A stretch of 64,000 nt of DNA from an uncultured Candidatus Actinomarina sp. (GTDB lineage: Bacteria; Actinomycetota; Acidimicrobiia; Actinomarinales; Actinomarinaceae), in the NCBI GenBank assembly GCA_902555985.1, contig CACDUI010000002.1, positions 62,001-126,000 of the forward strand. Direction: 5' to 3'. Both the position numbers and the translations under genes were made by a program. Below the pieces are notes generated by a model. The model was given only the letters and a program-made list of their open reading frames with translations, was not told the origin of the DNA and ran no database searches. Positions within the stretch are counted from its first letter, which is position 1; each line of letters starts with the position of its first letter. Positions 16,598 to 24,860 of the stretch are shown here, one piece after another.

Positions 16598-17680
16598 ATG
16601 ACTGATACATTAGCAGTAGTTTTTGGTGGACCTTCTGACGAACACGATATTTCAATTCTGACTGGATTGCAGAGTTCAAGGATACTTTCTAACAAATACG
16701 ATGTTCTAAATATATATTGGTCAAAAGATAATAAATGGTACTTAGTAGATAAAAATCTTGAATCTATTGATTTTCTTGATAATGATAAAGTTTTAAACAA
16801 AGAATTAACAATAAAATATGATTCAAATGCTGGTTTTTATTTTAAAAGAAAAAAAGTTCATTTTAATATTGCAGTAAATGCTTGTCACGGCGGTCCCGGA
16901 GAAGATGGAACTTTACAAAGCTTACTAACTTTACTTGGAATAAAATATACAGGTCCTACATTAACCACCTCACAAATTGGTATGGATAAATATATTTTCT
17001 ATACACTAATGAAAGAAAGGGGAATATCAGTACTTGATAAACATCTGGTGACACAAAATTCTAATCCTAAATTTGAGGGTCCATATATATTAAAACCTCG
17101 CTTTGGAGGTTCTTCGATAGGAGTAGAAGTAGTTGAAGATTACAACACTGCATTAAAACTTAAAGAAAATTCTAAATTTTACATTCAAGGAGCTACTGTA
17201 GAAAAATATTTAGAAAATTCTCAAGATTTATTAATTGGTGTAAGAACTTATCCACATGTCGATTTTTCTGAAATCGAAAAACCAATCAGGACAAATAATT
17301 ATGATTTGTTTTCTTATAACGATAAGTATCTTGACAATGGTGGATTAGAGGGATCTAAAAGAGAATTGCCTGCAAATATAGATAATAAAATAGAAAAATT
17401 AATTAAAGATATGCTTGTTAAATTTTTAGAAACAATAGAAATAAAAGGAATTTCTAGAGTAGATTTTTTACACCACAAAGAACAAATTTATTTGAATGAA
17501 GTCAATACAATACCTGGAAGCCATGCATTGTATCTCTGGCAAAATATTGGTAAAAGTAAATTCGATCTCCTAAACGATATGATTGATGAAGCAAAGTTGA
17601 ATAATAATTATTGGAGTACAGATGGTTCTGATGGCATTGCACTAAAAAGTGCAAAAGATATTCAAAGTAAATTAGGATAA
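16598..17680 (+). CDS. ddl: D-alanine--D-alanine ligase
   Basis: A 360-residue ATP-grasp ligase making D-Ala-D-Ala for peptidoglycan. The N-terminal VVFGGPSDEHDISILTG, the ATP-grasp segment PYILKPRFGGSSIGVEVV and the metal/substrate end LNEVNTIPGSHALYLW are visible. The last motif is the GS-x-A-x-YLW variant rather than the classic GFT-x-x-S-x-YP, so it belongs to a less common subfamily. It starts 3 nt after the Mur-like gene, a natural metabolic partner. No lactate-ligase (Van) gene set accompanies it. Confidence 0.9.
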   Translation: MTDTLAVVFGGPSDEHDISILTGLQSSRILSNKYDVLNIYWSKDNKWYLVDKNLESIDFLDNDKVLNKELTIKYDSNAGFYFKRKKVHFNIAVNACHGGPGEDGTLQSLLTLLGIKYTGPTLTTSQIGMDKYIFYTLMKERGISVLDKHLVTQNSNPKFEGPYILKPRFGGSSIGVEVVEDYNTALKLKENSKFYIQGATVEKYLENSQDLLIGVRTYPHVDFSEIEKPIRTNNYDLFSYNDKYLDNGGLEGSKRELPANIDNKIEKLIKDMLVKFLETIEIKGISRVDFLHHKEQIYLNEVNTIPGSHALYLWQNIGKSKFDLLNDMIDEAKLNNNYWSTDGSDGIALKSAKDIQSKLG

Positions 17681-17683
17681 CAA

Positions 17684-18322
17684 TTGATACATGGAATTTT
17701 TTGGGACTGTGATGGAACCATTATGGATACAGAGACTTCTTACGGCCTAGCTTGGAAAGAACATTTAAAAAGTTTTGGTCTTGATATTTCAGAAAAAGAG
17801 ACAAGGCAATGGGTAGGAGTTGACGATAGGTTAGTCCACAGTTTTTATGCAAAAATAGTTGATTTAGAAAATTTTGAAAAAACTATGGATTCTCTTGGAA
17901 AAATTATTGAAGGAACCTTAAATGAAAGATTACTGTTTCAGGATGCAAAAGATGTATTGTTTGAAGCTAGTGACAGAGGTTGGGTTTCTGCTTGTGTCTC
18001 TGCAAGTCCATACGAGCTATTGAAGAACAAACTAATAAAAGCAAATATATTAGATTACTTTTCATTTGTTATTGGAGGTGATTTAGTTGAACGTAATAAA
18101 CCTTATCCAGATATTTATAATAAAGCTATAGCGGAGCTTCAAACAACAAGAAATATTGTTATTGAAGATAGCCCTCCAGGAATAGCGGCTGGGAAAGCAT
18201 CGGGTACTTATGTTGTTGCTGTTGATAGAGGTATTTTTTCAGAAGCTGAATTAAGCAAGGCTGATATTATTGTAAACAACTTAACTGTCGAAGTTATAGA
18301 AAATGCTTTTAATAGCTTATAA
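17684..18322 (+). CDS. HAD-superfamily hydrolase (beta-phosphoglucomutase/phosphatase-like)
   Basis: A 212-residue HAD enzyme with all four motifs: nucleophile Asp in WDCDGTIMDTE, Ser in CVSASPYELL, Lys in VERNKPYPDIY and acidic residues in VIEDSPPGIAAGKASG. The cap is helical (C1 type), as in beta-phosphoglucomutase and phosphoglycolate phosphatase. The start is TTG 17684; an ATG at 17691 is out of frame. It follows ddl by 3 nt, so it is in the same transcript, but its substrate is unknown. Confidence 0.88.
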   Translation: MIHGIFWDCDGTIMDTETSYGLAWKEHLKSFGLDISEKETRQWVGVDDRLVHSFYAKIVDLENFEKTMDSLGKIIEGTLNERLLFQDAKDVLFEASDRGWVSACVSASPYELLKNKLIKANILDYFSFVIGGDLVERNKPYPDIYNKAIAELQTTRNIVIEDSPPGIAAGKASGTYVVAVDRGIFSEAELSKADIIVNNLTVEVIENAFNSL

Positions 18323-18357
18323 ACACTAGATATATTCAAAATAAACTACAAAACTGA

Positions 18358-18380
18358 CTTAGGCGCAAATATAGCCTAAG
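18358..18380. terminator. inverted repeat between convergent genes, possible bidirectional terminator
   Basis: CTTAGGC, a nine-base loop, then GCCTAAG (perfect 7-bp stem). It overlaps the stop of the minus-strand gene. Flanks are moderately T-rich for the minus strand only, so termination is more credible there. Confidence 0.45.
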
Positions 18381-18798
18381 ACAGAGTAAGAACTAATACC
18401 GGAATTTTCCTTGAGGTTCTTAGTTGATAATTTGAATAGCCACCTTTATTCATATAGTCCATTTTGTGCCACCACTCGTCTCTTTCATCATCAAAAATTT
18501 CTCTTGCGATTGCATTATATCTATTTCTTCCAATTTGGATTTCACACTTTGGATTTGATATTAAGTTATGATACCAGCCAGGATTAGTCGGGCTACCACC
18601 TTTGGATGCTACTAAACATATTTGGTCTGCTTCTTTCAAAAATACAAGTACATTTTTTCGTAATAAATTTGTTTTTGCCCCTGTCGAGTAGAGGATTAAA
18701 CATGGTCTTCCTTGGAGAAGTTTACCAATTCTTCCATTTGAATAGATATATATATAGTTGTGAAAAAATAAAAAAAGAAATATTAGATATCTTCTCAT
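18376..18798 (-). CDS. Ddn-like deazaflavin(F420)-dependent nitroreductase family protein
   Basis: A 140-residue split-barrel protein of the nitroreductase/Ddn family. The signature LLQGRPCLILYSTGAKTN followed by VASKGGSPTNPGWYHNL is diagnostic. Family members use reduced F420 for reductions; the physiological substrate here is unknown. The N-terminus is strongly hydrophobic and aromatic (LIFLFLFFHNYIYIYS), suggesting membrane attachment, as reported for the mycobacterial protein. It overlaps the photolyase gene by 4 nt. F420 supply is supported by cofG/cofH at 40046-42992. Confidence 0.85.
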   Translation of the reverse strand: MRRYLIFLFLFFHNYIYIYSNGRIGKLLQGRPCLILYSTGAKTNLLRKNVLVFLKEADQICLVASKGGSPTNPGWYHNLISNPKCEIQIGRNRYNAIAREIFDDERDEWWHKMDYMNKGGYSNYQLRTSRKIPVLVLTLS

Positions 18799-19994
18799 AC
18801 TTTTAATTTAATCTTTTTCTTCCATGAACTGTAGCTAGAAGGATAAAAATTTATTGGTTCTACGAGCCTTGGTGCTGGGAATTCTACTGAGGGAATATTT
18901 TGCTTAGTTATTTCTCGATACTTTGGTACTGGTGCAAAAGTAGATGCAAAATTTTTATTATTAAGATATTCTTTTGGATCAGTTAAATGAACCTCTAATT
19001 CTTTTTTATCATTTATTTCCTTTAAACAATCCAATATAAAATTTATTCTTTTGGTAGATAGTTGTAGTTTATTAAGTAATTTGACATCGAATATAAAGAC
19101 TATAGGTAGTTCATTGTAATAACTTACTGCAGGATCACCGTCTCCTAATGATTCTCCAGTGATCCAAACAAAAGATGGTTTACTTTTTTCATTTTCTATT
19201 GTGAATTGTGGTCCAAATATTCTTTCATTGTGTAGATCTATATCAATTTCTAATTTCTCAGTGATTGATGTTTGTGGCCATTCCTGGATGGGGCAGTTGT
19301 TTTTTAATTGGCAGTTATTACATAATTCTGGCGCTCGTTTCTCAACTTGAAATTTTGAAAATCCGTATGGCTTTCCAGTTTGTGAACCCATTACCCATTG
19401 CCATCCAAGCCTATTTGAAAATCGTGAACCATCAATAAGATGTTTAAACATATAATCCTCTGATTCATTCCAGTTTGTACCTTTTCTTAATGAGTTATGT
19501 GACGCGTACCACATTCGAGTTTGGTTAACCATGTATCCTGTAGTTTCTAGCTCTTCTTCAATTGTTGATATACATTTCATTCCTTCATATAAATGCTTAT
19601 TTAAATTTGGTATTTCAACTTTATAATTTAAATAATTTGATGATTTTTTTCCAACTATTGCATAAAGATGTCTTGAAAACTCTTGCCATAAGAGCTCATC
19701 ACGGAATTTTGACTTATCTTTATATTCAAAGCTATCAACAGCATTCCAAACATCATTAAGACTTAGTAATCCATGTCGAATATATGGTGAAAGATAAGAA
19801 GACCCTCTTTTACTTTTTGGGTATACGTTATTTCTCTTAGTTGAGTATCTATCGATATTTAATTGATTTAGCGCAGTATCAGCATTAGATTGGCCACCTT
19901 TTAAAAAAGGAATAGTGTAATTATCACAGCACAAATTTTCAAAATACTCATCTATTATCTGTTCATTTTCTAATTGAAGATTGATTAAAGACAT
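18795..19994 (-). CDS. photolyase/cryptochrome-family protein with swapped domain order
   Basis: 399 residues. Residues 1-235 match the photolyase FAD domain, which is normally C-terminal: YLSPYIRHGLLSLNDVW, RDELLWQEFSRHLYAI, TTGYMVNQTRMWYASH and HLIDGSRFSNRLGWQWVMGS. Residues 273-365 look like the alpha/beta antenna domain, which is normally N-terminal: FVWITGESLGDGDPAVSYY, PIVFIFDVKLL, then KRINFILDCLKEI. Cysteines 225, 228 and 234 (CNNCQLKNNC) could belong to an iron-sulfur site. The likely role is light-driven repair of UV lesions, or photoreception. It lies 9 nt after the cold-shock-like gene and overlaps the Ddn-like gene. Confidence 0.8.
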   Translation of the reverse strand: MSLINLQLENEQIIDEYFENLCCDNYTIPFLKGGQSNADTALNQLNIDRYSTKRNNVYPKSKRGSSYLSPYIRHGLLSLNDVWNAVDSFEYKDKSKFRDELLWQEFSRHLYAIVGKKSSNYLNYKVEIPNLNKHLYEGMKCISTIEEELETTGYMVNQTRMWYASHNSLRKGTNWNESEDYMFKHLIDGSRFSNRLGWQWVMGSQTGKPYGFSKFQVEKRAPELCNNCQLKNNCPIQEWPQTSITEKLEIDIDLHNERIFGPQFTIENEKSKPSFVWITGESLGDGDPAVSYYNELPIVFIFDVKLLNKLQLSTKRINFILDCLKEINDKKELEVHLTDPKEYLNNKNFASTFAPVPKYREITKQNIPSVEFPAPRLVEPINFYPSSYSSWKKKIKLKV

Positions 19995-20003
19995 TAAAAT
20001 TAT

Positions 20004-20219
20004 TTAATATTTGTCTTGTCCAATTCGGATATTTACAATCGTTGGTATTTCTTCTCTTTGCTCAATATCAAAGTTAACTCGTTGTCCTTGCCTAAGTGTC
20101 CTAAATATGGAACCTTTTAAAGATCCGGGAGCTAAAAAGACTTCAGTTTTATCAGTGTCAAGAATGACAATTCCATTTCCCGTATTGGGGTCATAGGATT
20201 TAACAACGCCTTGAGCCAT
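20004..20219 (-). CDS. cold-shock-domain-like small protein
   Basis: 71 residues with a CSD-like beta-barrel layout: GVVKSYDPNTGNGIVI, EVFLAPGSLKGS, then GQRVNFDIEQ. The aromatic positions of RNP1 (KGFGFI in CspA) are replaced (TGNGIVI), and RNP2 (VFVHFS) reads VFLAPG, so nucleic-acid stacking residues are largely lost. The start overlaps the rpmB stop as TAATG, so it is translated with L28. A role in RNA or ribosome contacts is possible but not shown. Confidence 0.75.
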   Translation of the reverse strand: MAQGVVKSYDPNTGNGIVILDTDKTEVFLAPGSLKGSIFRTLRQGQRVNFDIEQREEIPTIVNIRIGQDKY

Positions 20220-20455
20220 TAAACTTTTTCGCCCCTAGTTCTAATTTCTTTAACTACGGACTCTATTCCACGTCTATCAATAATTTTGTTGCCTTTTGTA
20301 CTGACTTTAAGTTTTACCCATCGATTTTCGCTTCCAAGCCAATATTTTTTGGTCTGTATATTTGGCTTAAACCAACGATTATTTCTTCTATGGGAGAAAG
20401 AAACACGTTTACCTGATTTAGGTTCTCTTCCAGTTACTTGACATCTGTTCGCCAT
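20219..20455 (-). CDS. rpmB: 50S ribosomal protein L28
   Basis: 78 residues, starting [20 protein letters not shown] and ending in a basic [10 protein letters not shown] tail; the [14 protein letters not shown] segment is diagnostic. Only one Cys is present, so it is a zinc-free form. AGAGGA precedes the ATG at 20455. It is the first gene of a minus-strand transcript that continues through the CSD-like, photolyase and Ddn-like genes, linking translation with DNA repair expression. Confidence 0.95.
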   Translation of the reverse strand: MANRCQVTGREPKSGKRVSFSHRRNNRWFKPNIQTKKYWLGSENRWVKLKVSTKGNKIIDRRGIESVVKEIRTRGEKV

Positions 20456-20534
20456 TTTATTTTCCTCTAAATTACAACTTTAACTATAACTAATTTATTA
20501 ATTTGTAGGTACTTTCATTTTAAATCTTTTTAGG

Positions 20535-20540
20535 TAATGT
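20535..20540 (+). promoter_or_regulatory. -10 box TAATGT, leaderless promoter of recG
   Basis: TAATGT, six bases, then GTG 20547. The AGG two bases before the box is too far from the GTG to act as a Shine-Dalgarno sequence. Confidence 0.4.
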
Positions 20541-20546
20541 TTTATT

Positions 20547-22667
20547 GTGGTTGAAAGAAGCATTACTTATTTGAACAATATAAAGCTGGACTCATTAAAA
20601 GGGTTCGGTGAAAAGAGGTATTCAAGTTTAAAAAAAAGCAACCTCTCATCCGTAGCTGATCTGCTTAGATTTTTTCCTAAAAAGCATATTGATAGATCGA
20701 AAATTAAAAAAATTGTTGAGATAGATGAATCAGATATTGATAAAGAAGTAACAATGATAGGTAGTATTTTAAAAGTATCAGTGTTTACTACTAGGTCTAG
20801 ATTGAGAATAACAACACTATCTATTTCAGATAGTTCTGGAAATGTAAAAGCTAAATGGTTCGGTCCTCAATATATTGAATCGCGATTTAAAGAGGGAGAC
20901 GATGTTGCTTTGTCAGGCAAGCCAGATATAAAAAAAACAGGATCTATTGAATTTAAAAATCCTACAATTGAAAAATTTGCCGACATTGAAGAGCTTAACG
21001 AAACAGGTTCATTGATACCAATTTATCCAAAAGTTGATGGCATATCTAGTGCAGTAATTAGAAAAGCTTTAAAAGAGGTTCTACAGATTGTTGATTCCCC
21101 AAAAGATGAATTTCTTCCTGGTATAAAAGATGTTTTACCTCAAAAGATTTTAGAAAAATACTCCAAGATTTCTAGATCTGAAAGTTTTAAATCAATACAT
21201 TTCCCAAAAAATCTTAAAGAATATAATCTAGCAAAAGAACGCCTAGCTTTAGATGAATTTATATATCTAAGGTCAATATTTGAAAATTTAAAATCAGAAT
21301 TTAAAAATAAAAATAAAGGCCCTATATACGATTTTGATGATACAGAAATTAATAATTTTATTTCAGAATTACCATTTAAACTTACTCAATCTCAAATAAG
21401 TTCTTATAAAGAAATACTAGATGATTTAACAAATACTTTTCCAATGAAAAGGCTTTTACAAGGTGACGTTGGTTCTGGTAAAACTGTAGTTGCAGCAATA
21501 GCTGTATATGCTGTTGTGAAATCTGGATTTCAAGTAGCCTTTATGGCACCAACAGAAGTATTAGCTGAGCAACATTTAAAGTCCATAAGTGAATTTTTAA
21601 AATATTCAAAAATTGATATATTTTTTCTTTCTTCATCTGTAAAAGACAGAGAGACTGTTATGGAAAGTATATCTACAGGCAAACCAGGTTTGTATATTGG
21701 AACTCATGCGTTAATTCAAGAAAAGGTTCTTTTTTCTAATTTAGGACTAGTAATAATTGATGAGCAACAAAGATTTGGAGTAGATCAGAGAAAAAAATTA
21801 ATTGCTGAATCAAATATTGTCCCAGACCAGTTAGTTATGACTGCGACACCAATTCCAAGAACTACAGCTTTATCTATATATGGAGATCTTGATATTTCCT
21901 CTATCAATGAGTTACCTCCTGGTAGAAAAGAAATTGTTTCTTATTTATTTACAGGCTTAAAAGGGGATAACAATCTTGTATTTGATAAATGCAAAGAGCA
22001 CTTAAATCAGAATTCTCAAATATTTGTAGTTTGTCCTTATATTGATGAAAGTGAAAACTCTGATATTCAAGCAGCTGAAATAGTTTACAAAGAGTATAAG
22101 GAAAAATTTGAAGACAAAAATGTAGCTATACTGCACGGAAAAATGCCTTATGAGGAAAAAGAAAGAATAATGAGCGACATGACAGAATATCGTATAGATA
22201 TCCTGGTATCTACAGTTGTAATTGAGGTAGGAATAGATATTCCAAACGCATCATTGATGGTTATAGAAAGTGCTGAAAGATTTGGGCTTAATCAACTTCA
22301 CCAATTGAGAGGAAGAGTTGGTAGAGGTGAGAAGCAATCTGAATGTATATTTCATATTACAAAAAAGAAATCACTTAGCACTATTAGCGAAGATGGAAAA
22401 AAGAGATTAGAAGCAATTGTCGAGCTCAGTGATGGTTTCAAACTGTCTGAAATAGATTTGGAAATAAGAGGTGAGGGGAAAGTAACCGGTAAAAACCAAT
22501 CTGGTAGATCGGATCTTAAAATTGCAGACTTAAGATATGACTATGAATTGCTTCTTGAATCTAAGAGTATATATGAAAATATAAAGGGAACTGATGATTC
22601 AATTGAAATATTTCAAGAAGCAAAATTATTATTTCCTAATTATTTTGTTGCCGAAGGAACAACATGA
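20547..22667 (+). CDS. recG: ATP-dependent DNA helicase RecG
   Basis: 706 residues, full length for the family. RecG remodels stalled replication forks and Holliday junctions. The N-terminal wedge/OB domain contains VTMIGSILKVSVF; helicase motifs follow: QGDVGSGKTVVAA (Walker A), IIDEQQRFGVDQR, VMTATPIPRTTALSI, and QLRGRVGRGEKQSECI near the end. GTG 20547 is the start by frame and promoter spacing. Its stop overlaps rsmD by 4 nt (ATGA), beginning a long co-directional housekeeping run. Confidence 0.96.
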   Translation: MVERSITYLNNIKLDSLKGFGEKRYSSLKKSNLSSVADLLRFFPKKHIDRSKIKKIVEIDESDIDKEVTMIGSILKVSVFTTRSRLRITTLSISDSSGNVKAKWFGPQYIESRFKEGDDVALSGKPDIKKTGSIEFKNPTIEKFADIEELNETGSLIPIYPKVDGISSAVIRKALKEVLQIVDSPKDEFLPGIKDVLPQKILEKYSKISRSESFKSIHFPKNLKEYNLAKERLALDEFIYLRSIFENLKSEFKNKNKGPIYDFDDTEINNFISELPFKLTQSQISSYKEILDDLTNTFPMKRLLQGDVGSGKTVVAAIAVYAVVKSGFQVAFMAPTEVLAEQHLKSISEFLKYSKIDIFFLSSSVKDRETVMESISTGKPGLYIGTHALIQEKVLFSNLGLVIIDEQQRFGVDQRKKLIAESNIVPDQLVMTATPIPRTTALSIYGDLDISSINELPPGRKEIVSYLFTGLKGDNNLVFDKCKEHLNQNSQIFVVCPYIDESENSDIQAAEIVYKEYKEKFEDKNVAILHGKMPYEEKERIMSDMTEYRIDILVSTVVIEVGIDIPNASLMVIESAERFGLNQLHQLRGRVGRGEKQSECIFHITKKKSLSTISEDGKKRLEAIVELSDGFKLSEIDLEIRGEGKVTGKNQSGRSDLKIADLRYDYELLLESKSIYENIKGTDDSIEIFQEAKLLFPNYFVAEGTT

Positions 22668-23200
22668 GAGTATTAGCTGGTAAATATAAATCAAAAAAAA
22701 TTCAAACAATTAACAATTCAAATACAAGACCAATGATGAGTAAAGTCAGGGAAGCAATTTTTAATTCAATACAATTTTTAATTGATGATAAAGATGTACT
22801 TGACCTTTATGCTGGATCTGGAAGTTTGGGCATAGAAGCTTTAAGTAGGGGAGCAAAATTTGTTACTTTTGTAGAAAAATCAAAAGATTGCATAGAAATA
22901 TTAAATAAAAATCTCAAAGAGTTTGAAAATAATTTTATAATTACTAGTTCACCTGTAGATACTTTTATTAAATCTTCTATTAATACTTATGACATTATTT
23001 TTTATGACCCCCCTTTTGAGTTAGACAAAAATATTGTTGAAAATGAGATAAATAATTTAGAAAATTTACTTAACGATAGCGGTTATGTAATTATCCACAG
23101 GCATAAAGCAACGTCAGAAATTGAATTTTCAAAAAATTATGAAATACATAGAGAAAAAAATTATGGGCAAAGTAAAATTATCATATTAAGGAAAATATGA
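22664..23200 (+). CDS. rsmD: 16S rRNA (guanine(966)-N2)-methyltransferase
   Basis: 178 residues. The SAM-binding motif DLYAGSGSLGIEALSRG and the catalytic FYDPPFE (N/D-PPF type) are intact, with the usual N-terminal basic segment RVLAGKYKSKKIQ and TRPMMSKVREAIFN. It modifies 16S rRNA G966 in the assembled small subunit. It overlaps recG and coaD by 4 nt each, the standard neighbour order in Actinobacteria. Confidence 0.94.
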   Translation: MRVLAGKYKSKKIQTINNSNTRPMMSKVREAIFNSIQFLIDDKDVLDLYAGSGSLGIEALSRGAKFVTFVEKSKDCIEILNKNLKEFENNFIITSSPVDTFIKSSINTYDIIFYDPPFELDKNIVENEINNLENLLNDSGYVIIHRHKATSEIEFSKNYEIHREKNYGQSKIIILRKI

Positions 23201-23661
23201 AAATTTTAATTCCAGGCTCATTTGACCCGCCAACAAATGGTCACATAGATATTATAAATAGATGCACGAATATATTTTCAAATATAGTCGTAGGTGTAGT
23301 TGTAAATCCATCAAAGGATTCATTATTTTCGCCTCAAGAACGCTCTTCGATACTTGAAGAAATTTATGAAGATAAAAGCAATGTAATAGTTGAAAGTTTT
23401 GAAGGACTTTTGGTAGATTTTGCTACTTCTCAATCCGTTGATGCTATTGTAAAAGGTCTTAGAGCTATGACTGATTTTGACTACGAATTTCAAATGGCAC
23501 AAGCAAATTCAAATTTAAAAGGTTTTGAAACAATATTTATTCCTTCTTCTCCAGAGTATGGTTATTTATCAAGCTCAATGGTCAAAGAAATACATTCCTA
23601 TGGAGGGGATATTTCTTCTTTAGTACCAAAAAATGTATTAGAAAAAATGAAAAATGTCTGA
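23197..23661 (+). CDS. coaD: pantetheine-phosphate adenylyltransferase
   Basis: 154 residues, penultimate step of CoA synthesis. The nucleotidyltransferase motif IPGSFDPPTNGHIDII, the substrate segment VKGLRAMTDFDYEFQMA and SSSMVKEIHSYG (ISSTxxR-like) are visible. It overlaps rsmD by 4 nt and the next gene by 8 nt. CoA supply is relevant to the CoA-linked catabolism at the left of the window, though expression is surely constitutive. Confidence 0.96.
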   Translation: MKILIPGSFDPPTNGHIDIINRCTNIFSNIVVGVVVNPSKDSLFSPQERSSILEEIYEDKSNVIVESFEGLLVDFATSQSVDAIVKGLRAMTDFDYEFQMAQANSNLKGFETIFIPSSPEYGYLSSSMVKEIHSYGGDISSLVPKNVLEKMKNV

Positions 23662-24151
23662 ATCTAAAATTAATTTTGAGGATTTAGCAAAAGGAAATGT
23701 CTCCATTGAAATAGTAGATAAACTAGAAAATTTGAGATCAAGTCTTGAGTCAAACACGCTTACTGGAAGAGTTAATAAAAAAGAGATTCTAAAAAGTATT
23801 GATGAAATTATTGATACTATTCCGGTAGAGTTAAGGACAGCAAGATGGATTGTTAGAGAGCAAGAATCATTTATAAGTAAAGCTAAAGATGAGTCGATTT
23901 CAATTGTTGAAGATGCTAAAAAAGAATCCGAAAAGTTAATTGAAGATTCTTACGTACTTAAAGAAGCAGTTATTGAAGCTAATGCTCTAATTAAACATTC
24001 TGAACTTGAATCTCAATCATATAGGTCAACCATAGAAGATGCTGTTGATAAAAAAATGGAAGAAATACAAAATAAAATTAATCAGTTAAATGAATTTTTA
24101 GATAAAGAAAGATCAAAACTTCGTCAACCAAGAGATATAGATAAACCTTAG
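23654..24151 (+). CDS. coiled-coil protein between coaD and DUF177 (DivIVA/AtpF-like annotation)
   Basis: 165 residues without an enzymatic motif. Residues 85-150 form a long charged helix (SKAKDESISIVEDAKKESEK and on) that would make a coiled coil; the N-terminal 60 residues carry TLTGRVNKKEILKSIDEIID. Actinobacteria have a similar helical protein in this position, often annotated as ATP-synthase-b-like or DivIVA-like; no membrane helix is present here, so the ATP-synthase name is misleading. Role unknown. Confidence 0.8.
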   Translation: MSESKINFEDLAKGNVSIEIVDKLENLRSSLESNTLTGRVNKKEILKSIDEIIDTIPVELRTARWIVREQESFISKAKDESISIVEDAKKESEKLIEDSYVLKEAVIEANALIKHSELESQSYRSTIEDAVDKKMEEIQNKINQLNEFLDKERSKLRQPRDIDKP

Positions 24152-24153
24152 CT

Positions 24154-24651
24154 ATGATTCTTGATACAAAAGTCAAGTCTTCGGACTTGACTATATTTAA
24201 AGACAAAAAAAGTATTGAAAGAGAAGGTTACCTTCCAATAAATTACGGTAATAATTTTATCGATGAAAATGATGAGATCAAATTATTTACTGAGCTTGAA
24301 CTTGAAGATGATTTATTATCTGTAATTATCAAAATAGATTTTAGCTACAAAAGAATATGCGTAAGATGTTTAAGCCCCTCTAGTAACAATGTGGTAAATG
24401 AGCTTAGTTCGAAAGTCAATATTTATGGAGAAAACGATTATGAAATTGGTCACAATGATGAATATTTTGATTTAGAGCCAATTATTTCTGAACTGATTAT
24501 TGATAAAATGCAAAATAATTTTATCTGTGATATTAAATGTAAGGGGCTTTGTGCGTATTGTGGCAATAATTTAACTAAAAAAGCATGTAATTGCGAAGAA
24601 AAAAACTTAAAAGAAAGTCCGTTTTCTTCTCTAAGTCAGCTAGATTTATAG
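24154..24651 (+). CDS. DUF177 (YceD-type) protein
   Basis: 165 residues of the YceD/DUF177 family, which almost always lies upstream of rpmF. Two Cys pairs are visible: IKIDFSYKRICVRCLSPS and a C-terminal cluster CDIKCKGLCAYCGNN...CNCEE that likely binds zinc. The family is connected with large-subunit rRNA accumulation in plants and bacteria, so a ribosome-assembly role is likely. It starts 2 nt after the coiled-coil gene and ends 17 nt before rpmF. Confidence 0.9.
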   Translation: MILDTKVKSSDLTIFKDKKSIEREGYLPINYGNNFIDENDEIKLFTELELEDDLLSVIIKIDFSYKRICVRCLSPSSNNVVNELSSKVNIYGENDYEIGHNDEYFDLEPIISELIIDKMQNNFICDIKCKGLCAYCGNNLTKKACNCEEKNLKESPFSSLSQLDL

Positions 24652-24668
24652 TTTGAAAGGATTTAATT

Positions 24669-24851
24669 ATGGCAGTACCTAAGAAGAAAATGTCTAAGTC
24701 AAGAACTAGGCGTAGAAAAGCAACTCATAAAGTTTCAAAGCCACATTTCGTAGTTGATCCTGAGACTGGTGTTGCAAAGCAATCACATAGAGTCAATCCT
24801 AACGATGGTACTTACAACGGTCGACAAGTAAAAGAACCTGAAGTAAGCTAG
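24669..24851 (+). CDS. rpmF: 50S ribosomal protein L32
   Basis: 60 residues: MAVPKKKMSKSRTRRRKA is the classic L32 N-terminus. The four zinc cysteines found in some L32 proteins are absent, giving the C-minus form. GAAAGGA just before the ATG serves as ribosome binding site. It lies between DUF177 and plsX, as in most bacteria. Confidence 0.96.
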   Translation: MAVPKKKMSKSRTRRRKATHKVSKPHFVVDPETGVAKQSHRVNPNDGTYNGRQVKEPEVS

Positions 24852-24860
24852 AAAAACATT

